Shown in pieces: positions 11,080-21,029 of a DNA stretch of 64,000 bases (position 1 is its first letter; every line of letters starts with the position of its first letter). The stretch is from the NCBI GenBank assembly GCA_030710605.1, contig CP092863.1, positions 117,101,072 through 117,165,071 of the forward strand, written 5' to 3'. Under the pieces are notes generated by a model. It had not been told where the DNA came from. It was given only the letters and a program-made list of their open reading frames with translations, and searched no databases. The DNA is from Cordylochernes scorpioides (Eukaryota; Arthropoda; Arachnida; Pseudoscorpiones; Chernetidae). The translations under genes were made by a program, and so were the position numbers.

Positions 11080-11639
11080 AGGCTGTACTTTAACGACCCT
11101 AGACACGGTTTCGGTTGCACGAGTAATGTTTTAATTTTACCATCTGATTCTATACATTCACTCCTTTTGTTCTATATCATGCAAAATGTTTGGGTTTGTC
11201 GAATAAATCAACAGAACACCTTTCAAATAACTGACTTCACCTACATATTCCATACTTCAGTGAAAGCCTAGGATAGTCGCAGTATTAAAAAATCTATTTT
11301 TTTATTAAGTTTTTATATGTTCATGTATGAACCATAAAAATTGGAAATTTTTTTGTTAGAATAGGATGCGCTCGTTGATTATTCAGCCATGGGAGTCAGG
11401 AAGCTAGATAAACCACCTGGGGAGCCTCCATTACCAATAATCCAATGTATTTATTGAAATAAGGGTTAACGACCGCCTGGTATAAAATCTTTCTTTGAGA
11501 AAAAAGGTTAATCGTTACCTAATGGAACTGGGAATGGTTCGGAAATCATAACTCGCGCGTCCTTCCGCCTCGTTATTTCTGGACTCTGGGTTTCTTTCCT
11601 CTCGCGGCGGCGCCTTCGTCTTTCTCTCATGTGGAATAG

Positions 11640-13240
11640 AGCAAGGTTCTCTGTGTATTCTGTTTGTCACTATCTAATTTCTCCACTGTTTCTCACACGT
11701 GGAATGTAGCAAGGCTCTGTTGGAGGCTCTTTGTCTCTATCTAATATCGTCATTGTTTTCACGTCAAATATAGAGCGCTCCACCATCCTTGCTCAAAGGC
11801 CATGCTAATCTTCTCTCTATCGTTCCAATTTTAGTATATGTACTGTCGAACAAGTGATCACACGTGGAATGTAGCAAGGCTCTGTTGGAGGCTCTTTGTC
11901 TCTATCTAATATCGTCATTGTTTTCACGTCAAATATAGAGCGCTCCACCATCCTTGCTCAAAGGCCATGCTAATCTTCTCTCTATCGTTCCAATTTCAGT
12001 ATATGTACTGTCGAACAAGTGATCACACGTGGAATGTAGCAAGGCTCTGTTGGAGGCTCTTTGTCTCTATCTAATATCGTCATTGTTTTCACGTCAAATA
12101 TAGAGCGCTCCACCATCCTTGCTCAAAGGCCATGCTAATCTTCTCTCTATCGTTCCAATTTTAGTATATGTACTGTCGAACAAGTGATCACACGTGGAAT
12201 GTAGCAAGGCTCTGTTGGAGGCTCTTTGTCTCTATCTAATATCGTCATTGTTTCTCACGTCAAATATAGAGCGCTTCACCATCCTTGCTCAAAGGCCATG
12301 CTAATCTTCTCTCTATCGTTCCAAATTTAGTATATGTACTGTCGAACAAGTGATCACACGTGGAATGTAGCAAGGCTCTGTTGGAGGCTCTTTGTCTCTA
12401 TCTAATATCGTCATTGTTTCTCACGTCAAATATAGAGCGCTTCACCATCCTTGCTCAAAGGCCATGCTAATCTTCTCTCTATCGTTCCAATTTCAGTATA
12501 TGTACTGTCGAACAAGTGATCACACGTGGAATGTAGCAAGGCTCTGTTGGAGGCTCTTTGTCTCTACCTAATATCGCCATTGTTTCTCACGTCAAATATA
12601 GAGCGCTTCACCATCCTTGCTCAAAGGCCATGCTAATCTTCTCTCTATCGTTCCAATTTCAGTATATGTACTGTCGAACAAGTGATCACACGTGGAATGT
12701 AGCAAGGCTCTGTTGGAGGCTCTTTGCCTCTACCTAATATCGCCATTGTTTCTCACGTCAAATATAGAGCGCTTCACCATCCTTGCGCAAAGGCCATGCT
12801 AATCTTCTCTCTATCGTTCCAATCTTAGTATATGTACTGTCGAACAAGTGATCACACGTGGAATGTAGCAAGGCTCTGTTGGAGGCTCTTTGCCTCTACC
12901 TAATATCGCCATTGTTTCTCACGTCAAATATAGAGCGCTTCACCATCCTTGCGCAAAGGCCATGCTAATCTTCTCTCTATCGTTCCAATTTTAGTATATG
13001 TACTGTCGAACAAGTGATCACACGTGGAATGTAGCAAGGCTCTGTTGGAGGCTCTTTGCCTCTACCTAATATCGCCATTGTTTCTCACGTCAAATATAGA
13101 GCGCTTCACCATCCTTATGCAAAGGCCACGCTAATATTCTCTCTATCGTTCCAATCTTAGTATATGTACCGCCGAACAAGTGCTCTCGCGTGGAATAGAG
13201 CAAGGCTCTGTTGAATGCTCTTTGTCTCTATCACTAATAT
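11640..13240 (-). repeat. Tandem array of a roughly 165-bp unit containing a U6 snRNA-like sequence (9 copies)
   Basis: The unit, read on the minus strand, contains GTACATATACTAAAATTGGA, ACGATAGAGAGAAGATTAGC and ATGGCC, which follow U6 snRNA almost base for base. The U6-like blocks centre near 11822, 11986, 12150, 12316, 12483, 12648, 12814, 12979 and 13146. Each is followed on the minus strand by a spacer (TGACGTGA..ACAATG..CTCCAACAGAGCCTTGCTAC) shared by all units. Differences from U6: the ACAGAGA box reads AGAGAGA, about 12 nt are missing after CAAGGATG, and the T-run terminator is reduced to TTT. Partial spacer units lie at both ends. Confidence 0.85.
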
Positions 13241-13249
13241 ATTCATTCC

Positions 13250-13678
13250 CCTCTCAAACAATATAGAACAAACAAAAAGACCATTTCCCTCGCTCCATTG
13301 TTCTAAGAAACACGTATGTGTAAAATGTCATAATTCTAATATAACAGAAACTATTTGGTAATCATAAAAATCCATGTTCCTTTCAAATATATAACAAGAA
13401 TAAATCTCAGAATTGGGCGACACGTGGTGATTTACACTCCAACCTTCCAACAGTAGTGAGGTGAACGCCGAGTGTATAGAACTCTACCGAAATTATTCAA
13501 TTATTATTTTGGAATATTCGAATTCCACCAATGTTGGATTATTTCATAATATCCCCACGGTTACAGTTTTAAATCTATCATCTCTAGGCATCAAACTCAT
13601 CTCTGGAACCTATCAACTTTGTATGGATTGATAGGAGATAAGAGAGTAAAAGTTGAGACCAAACCCAAGCTGTATATA
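13250..13678. other. Unassigned AT-rich sequence
   Basis: No gene or repeat end recognised. Confidence 0.4.
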
Positions 13679-13972
13679 CACTCATGGACAAACTTAAGGA
13701 AATTGTACCTTTTAGCATGTATATCGGGATTGAGACAATAACTCTGAAAGATATTACAGTGACCTCTATTGAAGACACAGGAGATAACCAATATACACTC
13801 ATGGACAAACTTAAGGAAGTTGTACCTTTTAGCATGTATATCGGGATTGAGACAATAACTCTGAAAGATATTACAGTGACCTTTATTGAAGACACGGGAG
13901 ATAACCAAGTGTGAACAGCCTCTGTCTCCTTCAAAAAAAACAGACGACCGGCGACATCAAAGTCCATGAGTG
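13679..13972. mobile_element. M1 miniature element, 2 tandem units, reverse orientation
   Basis: Two units of about 120 bp, each starting CACTCATGGACAAACTTAAG, with the shared inter-unit junction. The other end is short: the sequence passes from CGGCGACATCAAAG directly to TCCATGAGTG, deleting most of that terminal repeat. Confidence 0.8.
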
Positions 13973-13979
13973 TAGATTT

Positions 13980-14555
13980 ATGACGTCGTTATTTACTTAA
14001 TACTATTAGTTTATTCGGTACACAGTTGGGCTAGTTAGAATGTAGAGAGTGTATCTACACGGTCACTGCTACGTAACCTGTCTACAGAAATCAATCAATC
14101 AGACTTATCTACAGGCAGTAGCTCCATTTAAATTTAATACCCCTTGCGAAAGTAGACTGTACCCCACGTGTTATGAATACTGTAGACCGCGCTGCCCATA
14201 AAATACTTATGAAATTCTCTTTTGTCGACACCTACTTCCTGCTGGAGATTCCGCAACCTTTGGGAAACAAAAGTGTTTTTTAGACTTTTTAGAGAGAGCT
14301 ATTAGTTTTACTTAGAAGTCTTTCATCCTTTGTGAGAGATCTCGTAGATTGCTATTTTGTTTAGTGGTTTTGTAAGACTGTTTGTTAGAATACATACCTC
14401 CACTTATCAATCATCTTTAGGAGAACACACAAAAGAATACTTGTAATCTATATTGCATCCTGTGAAATATAAGAAAACATATTTTAAAAAAGGTCAGATG
14501 TTGATATTAAAAACAAAAATGGCATTTCCTAACCGCTTACACGAGAATTATAGAT
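13980..14555. other. Unassigned sequence
   Basis: No gene recognised. No repeat shared with the rest of the window was noticed. Confidence 0.4.
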
Positions 14556-14559
14556 CACA

Positions 14560-14760
14560 GAGCGTCATCTATTGTAACAAAAATCAACTAAATATTGATT
14601 TAACTTGTTCCATATGATATTTTCCAACCCAATTTCTTGATAAATCAAGAAAAGCCAACCACGTACGTGTTTCGGGCTGTTGGCCCTCGTTAGCGTGGTA
14701 CAGACTGTACCTCTACGACCAAAAATTTGGTCCTAGAGGCTTCCTGAGAAATCAATCGTA
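14560..14760. repeat. Hammerhead-repeat family (H1), copy 3
   Basis: Contains AGCGTCATCTATTGT, TTGATAAATCAAGAAAAGCC, the ribozyme-like segment at 14657-14700 and the outer stem GTACAGACTGTACCTCTAC. This is the most complete copy on the side beyond the core. Confidence 0.7.
14657..14700 (-). ncRNA. Hammerhead-ribozyme-like core (H1 copy 3)
   Basis: Minus strand, in order: stem I 5' side CCACG; core CUAACGA (consensus CUGANGA, one deviation G5 to A); stem II GGGC-CAACA-GCCC; core GAAA; a very short stem III, C-ACGU-A; and stem I 3' side CGUGG, which pairs exactly with CCACG. The order, stem II closure and GAAA are those of a type I hammerhead. Very short stem III with a self-complementary loop is known from Penelope and retrozyme hammerheads. 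This copy is probably inactive because of G5. Confidence 0.6.
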
Positions 14761-14944
14761 GGTGGTTTACTTTTAAATAATTAATTGATTTTTGTTCCAC
14801 TAAATGGCGCTCTGCCCATCTAAAATGCTCATGTGAGCGGTCGGGATATGCTAATTTTGTTGTTTTAATATAAAATTACATGTACATATAAACTTTGTAA
14901 ATTCTAATTTATTTCTCTTTCTTTTTTTTTTCACTACTTTTCTG

Positions 14945-15420
14945 TACCTCTCAGGAGAATCTGTATATAAGACTGAAGGTCTTAATAAAGGTATTGATTG
15001 ATACTCCTTTTCTGTATCTCTCAGGAGAATCTGTATATAAGACTAAATGTCTTAATAAAGGTATTGATTGATACTCCTTTTCTGTATCTCTCAGGAGAAT
15101 CTGTATATAAGACTGAAGTTCTTAATAAAGGTATTGATTGATACTTCTTTTCTGTATCTCTCAGGAGAATCTGTATAAAAGACTAAATGTCTTAATAAAG
15201 GTATTGATTGATACTCCTTTTCTGTATCTCTCAGGAGAATCTGTATATAAGACTGAATGTCTTAATAAAGGTATTGATTGATTGATACTTCTTTTCTGTG
15301 TCTCTCAGGAGAATCTGTATATAAGACTGAATGTCTTAATAAAGGTATTGATTGATACTTCTTCTCTGTATCTCAGGAGAATCTGTATATAAGACTGAAT
15401 AAAGACATCCACTTTACGTT
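14945..15420 (+). repeat. Tandem array of a LINE 3' end (about 7 units of 64-75 bp)
   Basis: Unit: CTGTATCTCTCAGGAGAATC, TGTATATAAGACTGAA, GTCTTAATAAAGG, (TATTGATTGA). It contains a short hairpin (AAGACT..GGTCTT-like), an AATAAA and an ATTG repeat, exactly the tail of single LINE ends at 22228, 31470 and 15619. Each unit therefore ends as a LINE tail ends. Head-to-tail, same orientation. Confidence 0.8.
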
Positions 15421-15614
15421 ACCATAACTATATTGTAAGATTATAAACTCAAAAGGAACTAGTTAGTTACAAGTTTGTATATATCTTGGCTCTCATGGTA
15501 CGTTTATATATAATTGCACACATCACACCTTGTCTTTACGCCCGTGGAAGAACGATGTCGTTCGAAATCTACCGAAATAAACATGTTCTATAGAATGCCT
15601 TTTGAGTTTATAAT

Positions 15615-15660
15615 CTTACAATATATAAGACTGAATGTCTTAATAAAGGTATTGATTGAA
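15615..15660 (+). repeat. Isolated LINE 3' tail
   Basis: ATATAAGACTGAATGTCTTA, then AATAAAGG and TATTGATTGA. Same tail as the array at 14945. Another diverged copy is at 16003-16050. Confidence 0.65.
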
Positions 15661-15788
15661 AGATCCTCATTTTATGTTTCAAACATGGAAAATTAAAATA
15701 TACGAGTACAAGTATCAGAGTCATCAATCAATTCTTAATTCTGTCACCGTGAATGGAATAAATACCCAAATATGGCCATTTCTCATAA

Positions 15789-15859
15789 GCATCGATGGTT
15801 CAGTGGTAAAATGCTCACCTGCCACGCGGGCGGCCCGGGTTCGATTCCCTGCCGATGCA
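15789..15859 (+). tRNA. tRNA-Gly (anticodon GCC), slightly degenerate
   Basis: 71-nt cloverleaf. Acceptor arms GCATCGA and CCGATGC (6 of 7 pairs); D-arm region GGTTCAGTGGTAAAATGC with a good A box; anticodon loop CTGCCAC giving GCC; B box GGTTCGATTCC; discriminator A; T8 terminator immediately after. Compared with the usual metazoan tRNA-Gly(GCC), there are single mismatches in the acceptor, anticodon and T stems. It could be a functional gene with wobble, or a recently decayed copy. It translates GGC/GGU codons if active. Confidence 0.75.
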
Positions 15860-15897
15860 ATTTTTTTTCTTACAATTTTTAAAACTAATTTATATAT

Positions 15898-16003
15898 TAT
15901 ACAAGAATGACATCCACGGCGCCAATTTATAATTGTAACGAATAGTATTTGAATAAAAGCATTTAATCGGGTAAAACCCGGGCGTTGCCCGGGTCATTCG
16001 TCT
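15898..16003. repeat. Repeat with CCCGGGC hairpin end, copy 1
   Basis: GACATCCACGGCGCCAATTT to TCATTCGTCTAGT, ending in the hairpin ACCCGGGCGTTGCCCGGGT. An inverted copy with about 80% similarity by eye is at 53103-53222. GC-rich subterminal hairpins of this kind occur at Helitron/Helentron ends; no transposase is present here. Confidence 0.6.
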
Positions 16004-16115
16004 AGTCTGTATATAAGACTGAAGGTTTTAATATAGGTATTGATTGACTGATCATTTTTGGAAAGATATTTTGTCGTTTAATGATCGGTTGCTCATTTAT
16101 TATCTGTTTGTTTTG

Positions 16116-16195
16116 TTGAGGATCTCCCTCCAGAAAAACAGACGACCAGAGACATCAAAGACTTTCCATTTATTTAAGTTTTGTATATGAGAGTG
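16116..16195. repeat. M1 right-end fragment
   Basis: CAGACGACCAGAGACATCAA, AGACTTTCC, TTTAAGTTTTG, ATGAGAGTG: only the left half of an M1 element in reverse. Confidence 0.65.
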
Positions 16196-16419
16196 TATTT
16201 TAGTGTGCCGTTAAGCTGACAGGATATCTATTCTAAATAAAAACTTAAGTTCTATAAGTTGTTCTCACCTCTAATTTTTGTTTAAAAAGTAAATATGTCC
16301 TCTCTCTTTCCGATCTTCTTCGGAACCTACTCTGTAGTAACAGTTTTAAAAGTTCTTCTTCCTAGGAATCTCAATATTGGAAATATATAAAAGTAAGACG
16401 TCACTATTTTATAGATACT

Positions 16420-16524
16420 AGTCAACTGCGCCCCTGCCGGTCCCAAGTCCGGATGAAAAAGGAGGAGGGGGAACAGTAACAAGCTCACTAAAAAACCTGG
16501 GCTCAGCTGGCCCGGCTGATAGTA
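16420..16524 (-). repeat. S1 repeat fragment abutting the gap
   Basis: Reverse copy of 8667-8765, with CTGGCCCGGCTGATAGTA directly at the gap edge. Confidence 0.65.
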
Positions 16525-16624
16525 NNNNNNNNNNNNNNNNNNNNNNNNNNNNNNNNNNNNNNNNNNNNNNNNNNNNNNNNNNNNNNNNNNNNNNNNNNNN
16601 NNNNNNNNNNNNNNNNNNNNNNNN
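16525..16624. other. Assembly gap (100 N)
   Basis: Exactly 100 N, a conventional placeholder, so the true distance is unknown. It falls inside or beside an S1 repeat, which probably caused the assembly break. Confidence 0.95.
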
Positions 16625-17424
16625 TCGTGAGCCATAAAAAGGATAGGTGTAATTACAGCACTAAAAAGATCCCCTACAAACACGCAACGGTAAACCAATT
16701 ATACGTGTGGAGAGATCAAGGCCAGGCAAACACCATCCCTATATGACTGACCCCTGACCGAAACTTCCCACGTGAAGCAGAACAATGGAAAGACGCCAAT
16801 AGAAACGCCCCTACAATAATTTATTGATGCATTTTGGATTTTCTGTGGTTACTTATCCCAAGTGTACATGGTAACAACCGCTATAATCATGATGAATATA
16901 TGTTTGCTAGAACTTATATTGTTTAGTATATTTAAAGTGAATCAGAGTCTTCTAAAAACTGGTGCGGTGCTCTCTAGTCAAGTTCTTCCAAGACACAGTC
17001 CTAGTTCTTAACTGATGGTATGACCTTGTCTTGGTTTATCTCTTAAGTGGTACACGAATATAGTACATGCGACTGATCTGGTTCCTTCAATGCGCCCTTC
17101 AATCTATCTGTAGCTATACCACTTATCTATACATGTAAAACCAGTTACACTTTTACACTTTACATGGTATTTTAATACTTTTTTATCCGTTTAATAATTT
17201 CACTCACTGAATGAATTATCTCACGCATGAATCCGTGAACATATGAAGTAATTTCAAATTATTGTTCTGAAAACGACGGCAGAGATCAAAGGATATCATC
17301 AAATTGTCCAAATGTAGGTTTAAGAATGGTTTATCAAATTGAAACACTCCAAATGTGTGATTGATATAATGCTGTAAATCAGCGAGACCATTCCGAAAAG
17401 TGCGTTCTTAGATGTGCCTACGGG
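16625..17424. other. Unassigned sequence
   Basis: No gene or repeat end recognised. Confidence 0.4.
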
Positions 17425-17560
17425 TTTAGATTTTATCGATTAATCAGGAAAAGATCTTTGGTCAATTCGGGAATAATTAAAAATCAACGATTAGTTAAAT
17501 TTATTCCAACAGATGGTGCAAACCATCAGCAACTTTTAGTTGCACGATCAGGAGATGTTT
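17425..17560 (-). repeat. Hammerhead-repeat family (H1), copy 4, reverse orientation, no core
   Basis: Reverse of the 1833-1935 segment (TCGATTAATCAGGAAAAGAT, TTGGTCAATTCGGGAATAAT, ACAGATGGTGCAAACCATCA). It extends to the outer end CAACTTTTAGTTGCACGATC. The ribozyme side is absent. Confidence 0.6.
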
Positions 17561-17916
17561 TTTTCTTATTTTATTCTTAAGTTTCCCTGCTCTTTTATTC
17601 AGGTCCTGGTCTCTAATGACTCCATGCTTTTCTATGTACAAAAATGGCCATTCTGGGTATTTCTTAAATAAATGGAGACTAGGTCGTTGGGCCTAGCGTG
17701 TCTTCTCTGTACGTATTGAGCACTTATTTCTTCATAGCTAGGTTACGTACTTACTCACCAGTTGCAACTCTTGACCGCTAGTATCGTAGGCATTTAGTTT
17801 TCTTTAACGTGAACCCAATTGTGGAATTCGGTAAAATCTGGCTATCTAGGAATGTGTATTGACACATTAATTCATAATACGTATCATCTCTATCTGCTAC
17901 TACTATTGCTGATAGA

Positions 17917-18054
17917 CACTCATGAATAAAACATAAACAAAACTTCGAAGGAGACAACGGCAACCTGGGTATCTCGTATTTGTTCAATAAAGGTCACTGT
18001 AATATCTTTCCGAGTTATTGTCTCAATCCCGATATTAAGTTTTGTCTATGAGGG
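17917..18054. mobile_element. M1 miniature element, internally deleted
   Basis: Both ends are visible (CACTCATGAATAAAAC; AGTTTTGTCTATGAGGG) around the central TATCTCGTATTTGTTCAATA-TCACTGTAATAT block. About 75 bp shorter than the consensus. Confidence 0.7.
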
Positions 18055-18059
18055 TATTG

Positions 18060-18515
18060 ATAAAAATGTCTTCCATGTTTACAAATCGTTTTTATTTGCG
18101 TTTACACATATTAAATATATATTTTAAAGCCTTTATAGTTAACATAATTTAGATCAAAATAAAAGATGAAACAACAAATATTTGGTAATTTTGTTCAACG
18201 AGTTCGCTACAGCTTCTTCCCACCTAATCCATCAGTCCAATTCTTTCAATCGTTGTACTTCAATTGATTTTACCTCCCAGAACTCAATCAATCAACCTCT
18301 GTCATTTTAATATATAAGTGTGTGTCCCATTCAATTTTTGTGATGTTTTCTGAAGGTCATCACCTTCAACAGACCTCGTTCTTCTCCCATTCTTCTCAAG
18401 ACTTCATTCCTGATCTCATGTCAACCAATCTTATTTTCTCTTATTTCCCTCAGCCTTTTTTAGCTAAGATCAAAGTGTAGTATATCTATTTTCCTCCAGA
18501 TTCACATTTAAAATA
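18060..18515. other. Unassigned, CT-rich on plus strand
   Basis: No gene recognised. Confidence 0.4.
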
Positions 18516-18702
18516 CAATTGAACCTGTCTATAGCGCCCCCTCTTGGGACTCACCAAAATAGGGTGCTATAGAGAGAGGGTGCTACAGATCTGTATATAC
18601 AGGTCACTTTTAATGTAAATCGCATCGTAATATGTATTTAAAATCGGGCGCTATAGAGAGGAAGGCGCTATTTAGAGGGGGCGCTATAGACAGGTTTAAC
18701 TG
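18516..18702. mobile_element. 187-bp pogo-like miniature element
   Basis: Terminal repeats of about 28 bp: left CAATTGAACCTGTCTATAGC then GCCCCCTC; right end the inverse with CAGTTAAACCTGTCTATAGC. TA lies on each side (18514-18515 and 18703-18704). Internal words GGTGCTATAGAGAGAGG and GGGCGCTATAGAGAGGA repeat the theme. The core CGCTATAGACAGG is also the heart of the minisatellite at 53.4-64 kb. Confidence 0.8.
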
Positions 18703-18986
18703 TAGTTCTAATTTTCTTCCATCACCTTTCCCACTGACCATATACCCAGCCAGCCACCCTCCAAAACATAGTCCTTGCCAGCATTTCTTTAATTATTTTG
18801 TCCCAAGCTTTATCCCCATTCATTGCTTTCTTTCTTCTATTAAAAACTTTCTTTCCCATTGCAATTCTGGCCTTATGTCTTCCGTGTATTTTGTTAAAAA
18901 CCTTGCTGGTACAAATTCTTATCATTTGCTATTAGATTTATTCTGGGTCATGATAAATCGATTTTTTTTTGTTTCAACTTGGTATC

Positions 18987-19305
18987 CACTCATGGACATA
19001 ACTAAAGGAAGTGGAAAGTCTTTAATTTTCGGTCGGTCGTCTGTTTTTTTATTTTTTGGAGGAGACAGAGCCTGTTCAAACTTGGTTATCTCGTGTGTCT
19101 TCAATAAAGGTCACTGTAATATCTTTCAGAGTTATAATCCCGATATACATGCTGAAAGGTACAACTTCCTTGAGTTTTGTCTCCATGAGTGTATATTGGT
19201 TATCTCGTGTGTCTTCAATAAAGGTCACTGTAATATCTTTCAGAGTTATAATCCCGATATACATGCTAAAAGGTACAACTTCCTTAAGTTTTGTGCTCAT
19301 GAGTG
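18987..19305. mobile_element. M1 miniature element, 2 tandem units
   Basis: Left end CACTCATGGACATAACTAAA, T-rich middle, then two units joined by the common GAGTGTATATTGGTTATCTC junction. The 329-codon frame at 18632-19621 runs straight through it and is not a gene. Confidence 0.85.
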
Positions 19306-19465
19306 TACGTCGCTGGTACGCATGGTTGAAAACGGCTGGGTTGGATTACCAGACTTCTTCTCAAGTTATAGATTCTATAAGAAAAGTCACTTAAGAATCC
19401 TGTCTAGAAATAACCTCCTTAAGATAAAACTAGAAGAGAGTGATGAAGCTTTCCCCAGCGTGGTC
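19255..19465. repeat. Local duplication, copy A
   Basis: From the M1 right end through GAGTGTACGTCGCTGGTACG, CATGGTTGAAAAC, GATTCTATAAGAAAAGTCAC, TAGAAGAGAGTGATGAAG to CCAGCGTGG. Copy B is at 19985-20202, in the same orientation, about 85% similar by eye. Confidence 0.75.
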
Positions 19466-19984
19466 ATAGTGGTGACAGCCGGTGTTGATGTAGCCCACTT
19501 AGAGCGGTGTCTCTCACGGCGATTTATTTATTTTCTTTACCGTGGGGTATGTAAATATGTTTACTCTCCTGGATCTCCAACCTTGTGCCACCACTGCCAA
19601 CTTGTAGAAAGTTGCATATGACCTACATGCGATTGTTTTCTTCGCATAAATTATTAATTAGAGACGGAGAGGAAAAAACTAAAATGTCACTTTTTCTTTT
19701 ATTTAAAATTGAGAGAGATTATAGGACCTTGAGGTATTTAAAGTACAGGTGGAATAAATATGTGGAAATGATGTTTTTATGCGTGTCTCATTCCTAAATT
19801 AAATCGTGTTTTTGTATTTTGACATAGGTATAGTTACTGTCTTGGGTTTTCTAACGGATAATACGATCGGCCTAAATGGATGTTGACGACAAATTCAGGC
19901 CACTGTGGTTGATAGTGGCAGTTGTCCTAGGCTCCTTGTCAAGTTCATGCAGTCTCTTATATACACACAAACCTTTATTAAGAC

Positions 19985-20202
19985 ATATAGACATATACAT
20001 GGTAAAAGGTACAACTTCCTTAAGTTTTGTCTCCATGAGTGTACGTCGCTAGTATGCATGGTTGAAACCCTCTAAGTTGGATTACCAGACTACTTTTCCT
20101 CAAGATATAGATTCTATAAGAAAAGTCACTTAAGAAACCTGTATACACTAACCTACTTAAGATAAAACTAGAAGAGAGTGAGGAAGATTCCCCCAGCGTG
20201 GA
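19985..20202. repeat. Local duplication, copy B
   Basis: Same segment as 19255-19465, including only the last ~55 bp of the M1 element. The duplication therefore postdates the M1 insertion in copy A, with a breakpoint inside M1. Confidence 0.7.
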
Positions 20203-20204
20203 GA

Positions 20205-20760
20205 GTTCTGCAAATGGAAATGATAATAAATTAAAAGCTAGTCACATTTATATTGGTTATAAAGAAATGTACGTACAGGAAAACATTATGCAGTCTTTAA
20301 TACAACCTTTAATGCAAATCTTTAATACTTCTTCCAATCTCTGACAATAGGTTCTATAAGTATAATATATTAATTTCAAATATATATATTCAATTAATGT
20401 ATAGTTAATTAATATACAGAATAATATATTATTTATATATATGTCATCATCTCCCCCCTGTACATAACTCTCATGGTTTATTATATTTTGATGTAAATAA
20501 GCGCTCCTCAATAAATGGACTATATACGAGTGTGTGTGTGTGTCTATATAGTCAAGGGGGTTTGGCATCATGTTGTGAGAAGTTTTCTAATTTCTTTGCA
20601 TCGATTAAGGATCTCACTGTTATCAATTCTTTCATTCCACTTGAACCCGGTGAAACCACCAACTTTCAGTTTATTCCTCCTTGTTTCCTTATTAAGAACT
20701 CATATTTCGCACTCATATAGAACTCACCAGTCTTTTTTTTTTTCTATCGTCCCTATATAT
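20205..20760. other. AT-rich DNA without a gene
   Basis: Includes (TG)n near 20527-20542. No coding content recognised. Confidence 0.4.
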
Positions 20761-20761
20761 A

Positions 20762-21025
20762 TAGTACACGTGGTACAGGCCATGATAATCATGGTGGGGG
20801 TAGTAAGCGACTGCTTTTACTGTAAGTGCACCACATGTCTACACATGTGAAAAGCAGTTCGACTTTTGCACTTATAAATATGCCAGAGGCCCGTTTGGTT
20901 ACTTGCACTCGCTGATGGGGTTGGACTTTTGCAAGAATCGGGGGCCATTGGAATTCGATCCCAGGTGGTGGCGGTTGAATACCAACGCCCTTTCACCGAC
21001 GAATGCACAGTTGAGGATTGGTGAG
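20762..21025 (+). repeat. S2 dispersed repeat, uninterrupted copy
   Basis: About 265 bp from ACACGTGGTACAGGCCATGA to GACGAATGCACAGTTGAGG. This is the reference for the S2 family since no insertion splits it. Contains TTCGATCCCAGG, which resembles a B box but has no tRNA structure around it. Confidence 0.7.
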
Positions 21026-21029
21026 ACTT

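Larger units (their letters stand above)
10660..11105. repeat. Hammerhead-repeat family (H1), copy 2, split by a miniature element
   Basis: Begins with GCGTCATCTATCGGAATA and resumes after 10968 with ATTAAATAAACCGTTGATAT, the TTCCAGAAT block and the ribozyme-like segment at 11044-11079. Confidence 0.7.

Noticed and set aside
13584-13967. Frames of 103-127 codons on the minus strand
   Set aside because: They lie over two tandem M1 units. The same peptide (SRVSSIKVTVISFRVI type) appears at every M1 locus and follows the repeat, not selection.
16327-16698. 123-codon frame on the minus strand
   Set aside because: It crosses the 100-N gap, so its continuity is artificial.
18632-19621. 329-codon open frame on the plus strand
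   Set aside because: It begins inside the pogo-like miniature element, runs through unique DNA and two M1 units, and ends in a duplicated segment. No domain; M1 copies elsewhere give the same peptide words.
20762-21025. S2 repeat as a tRNA-derived SINE
   Set aside because: TTCGATCCCAGG resembles a B box, but no A box or cloverleaf is found at the right distance; left as an unclassified repeat.
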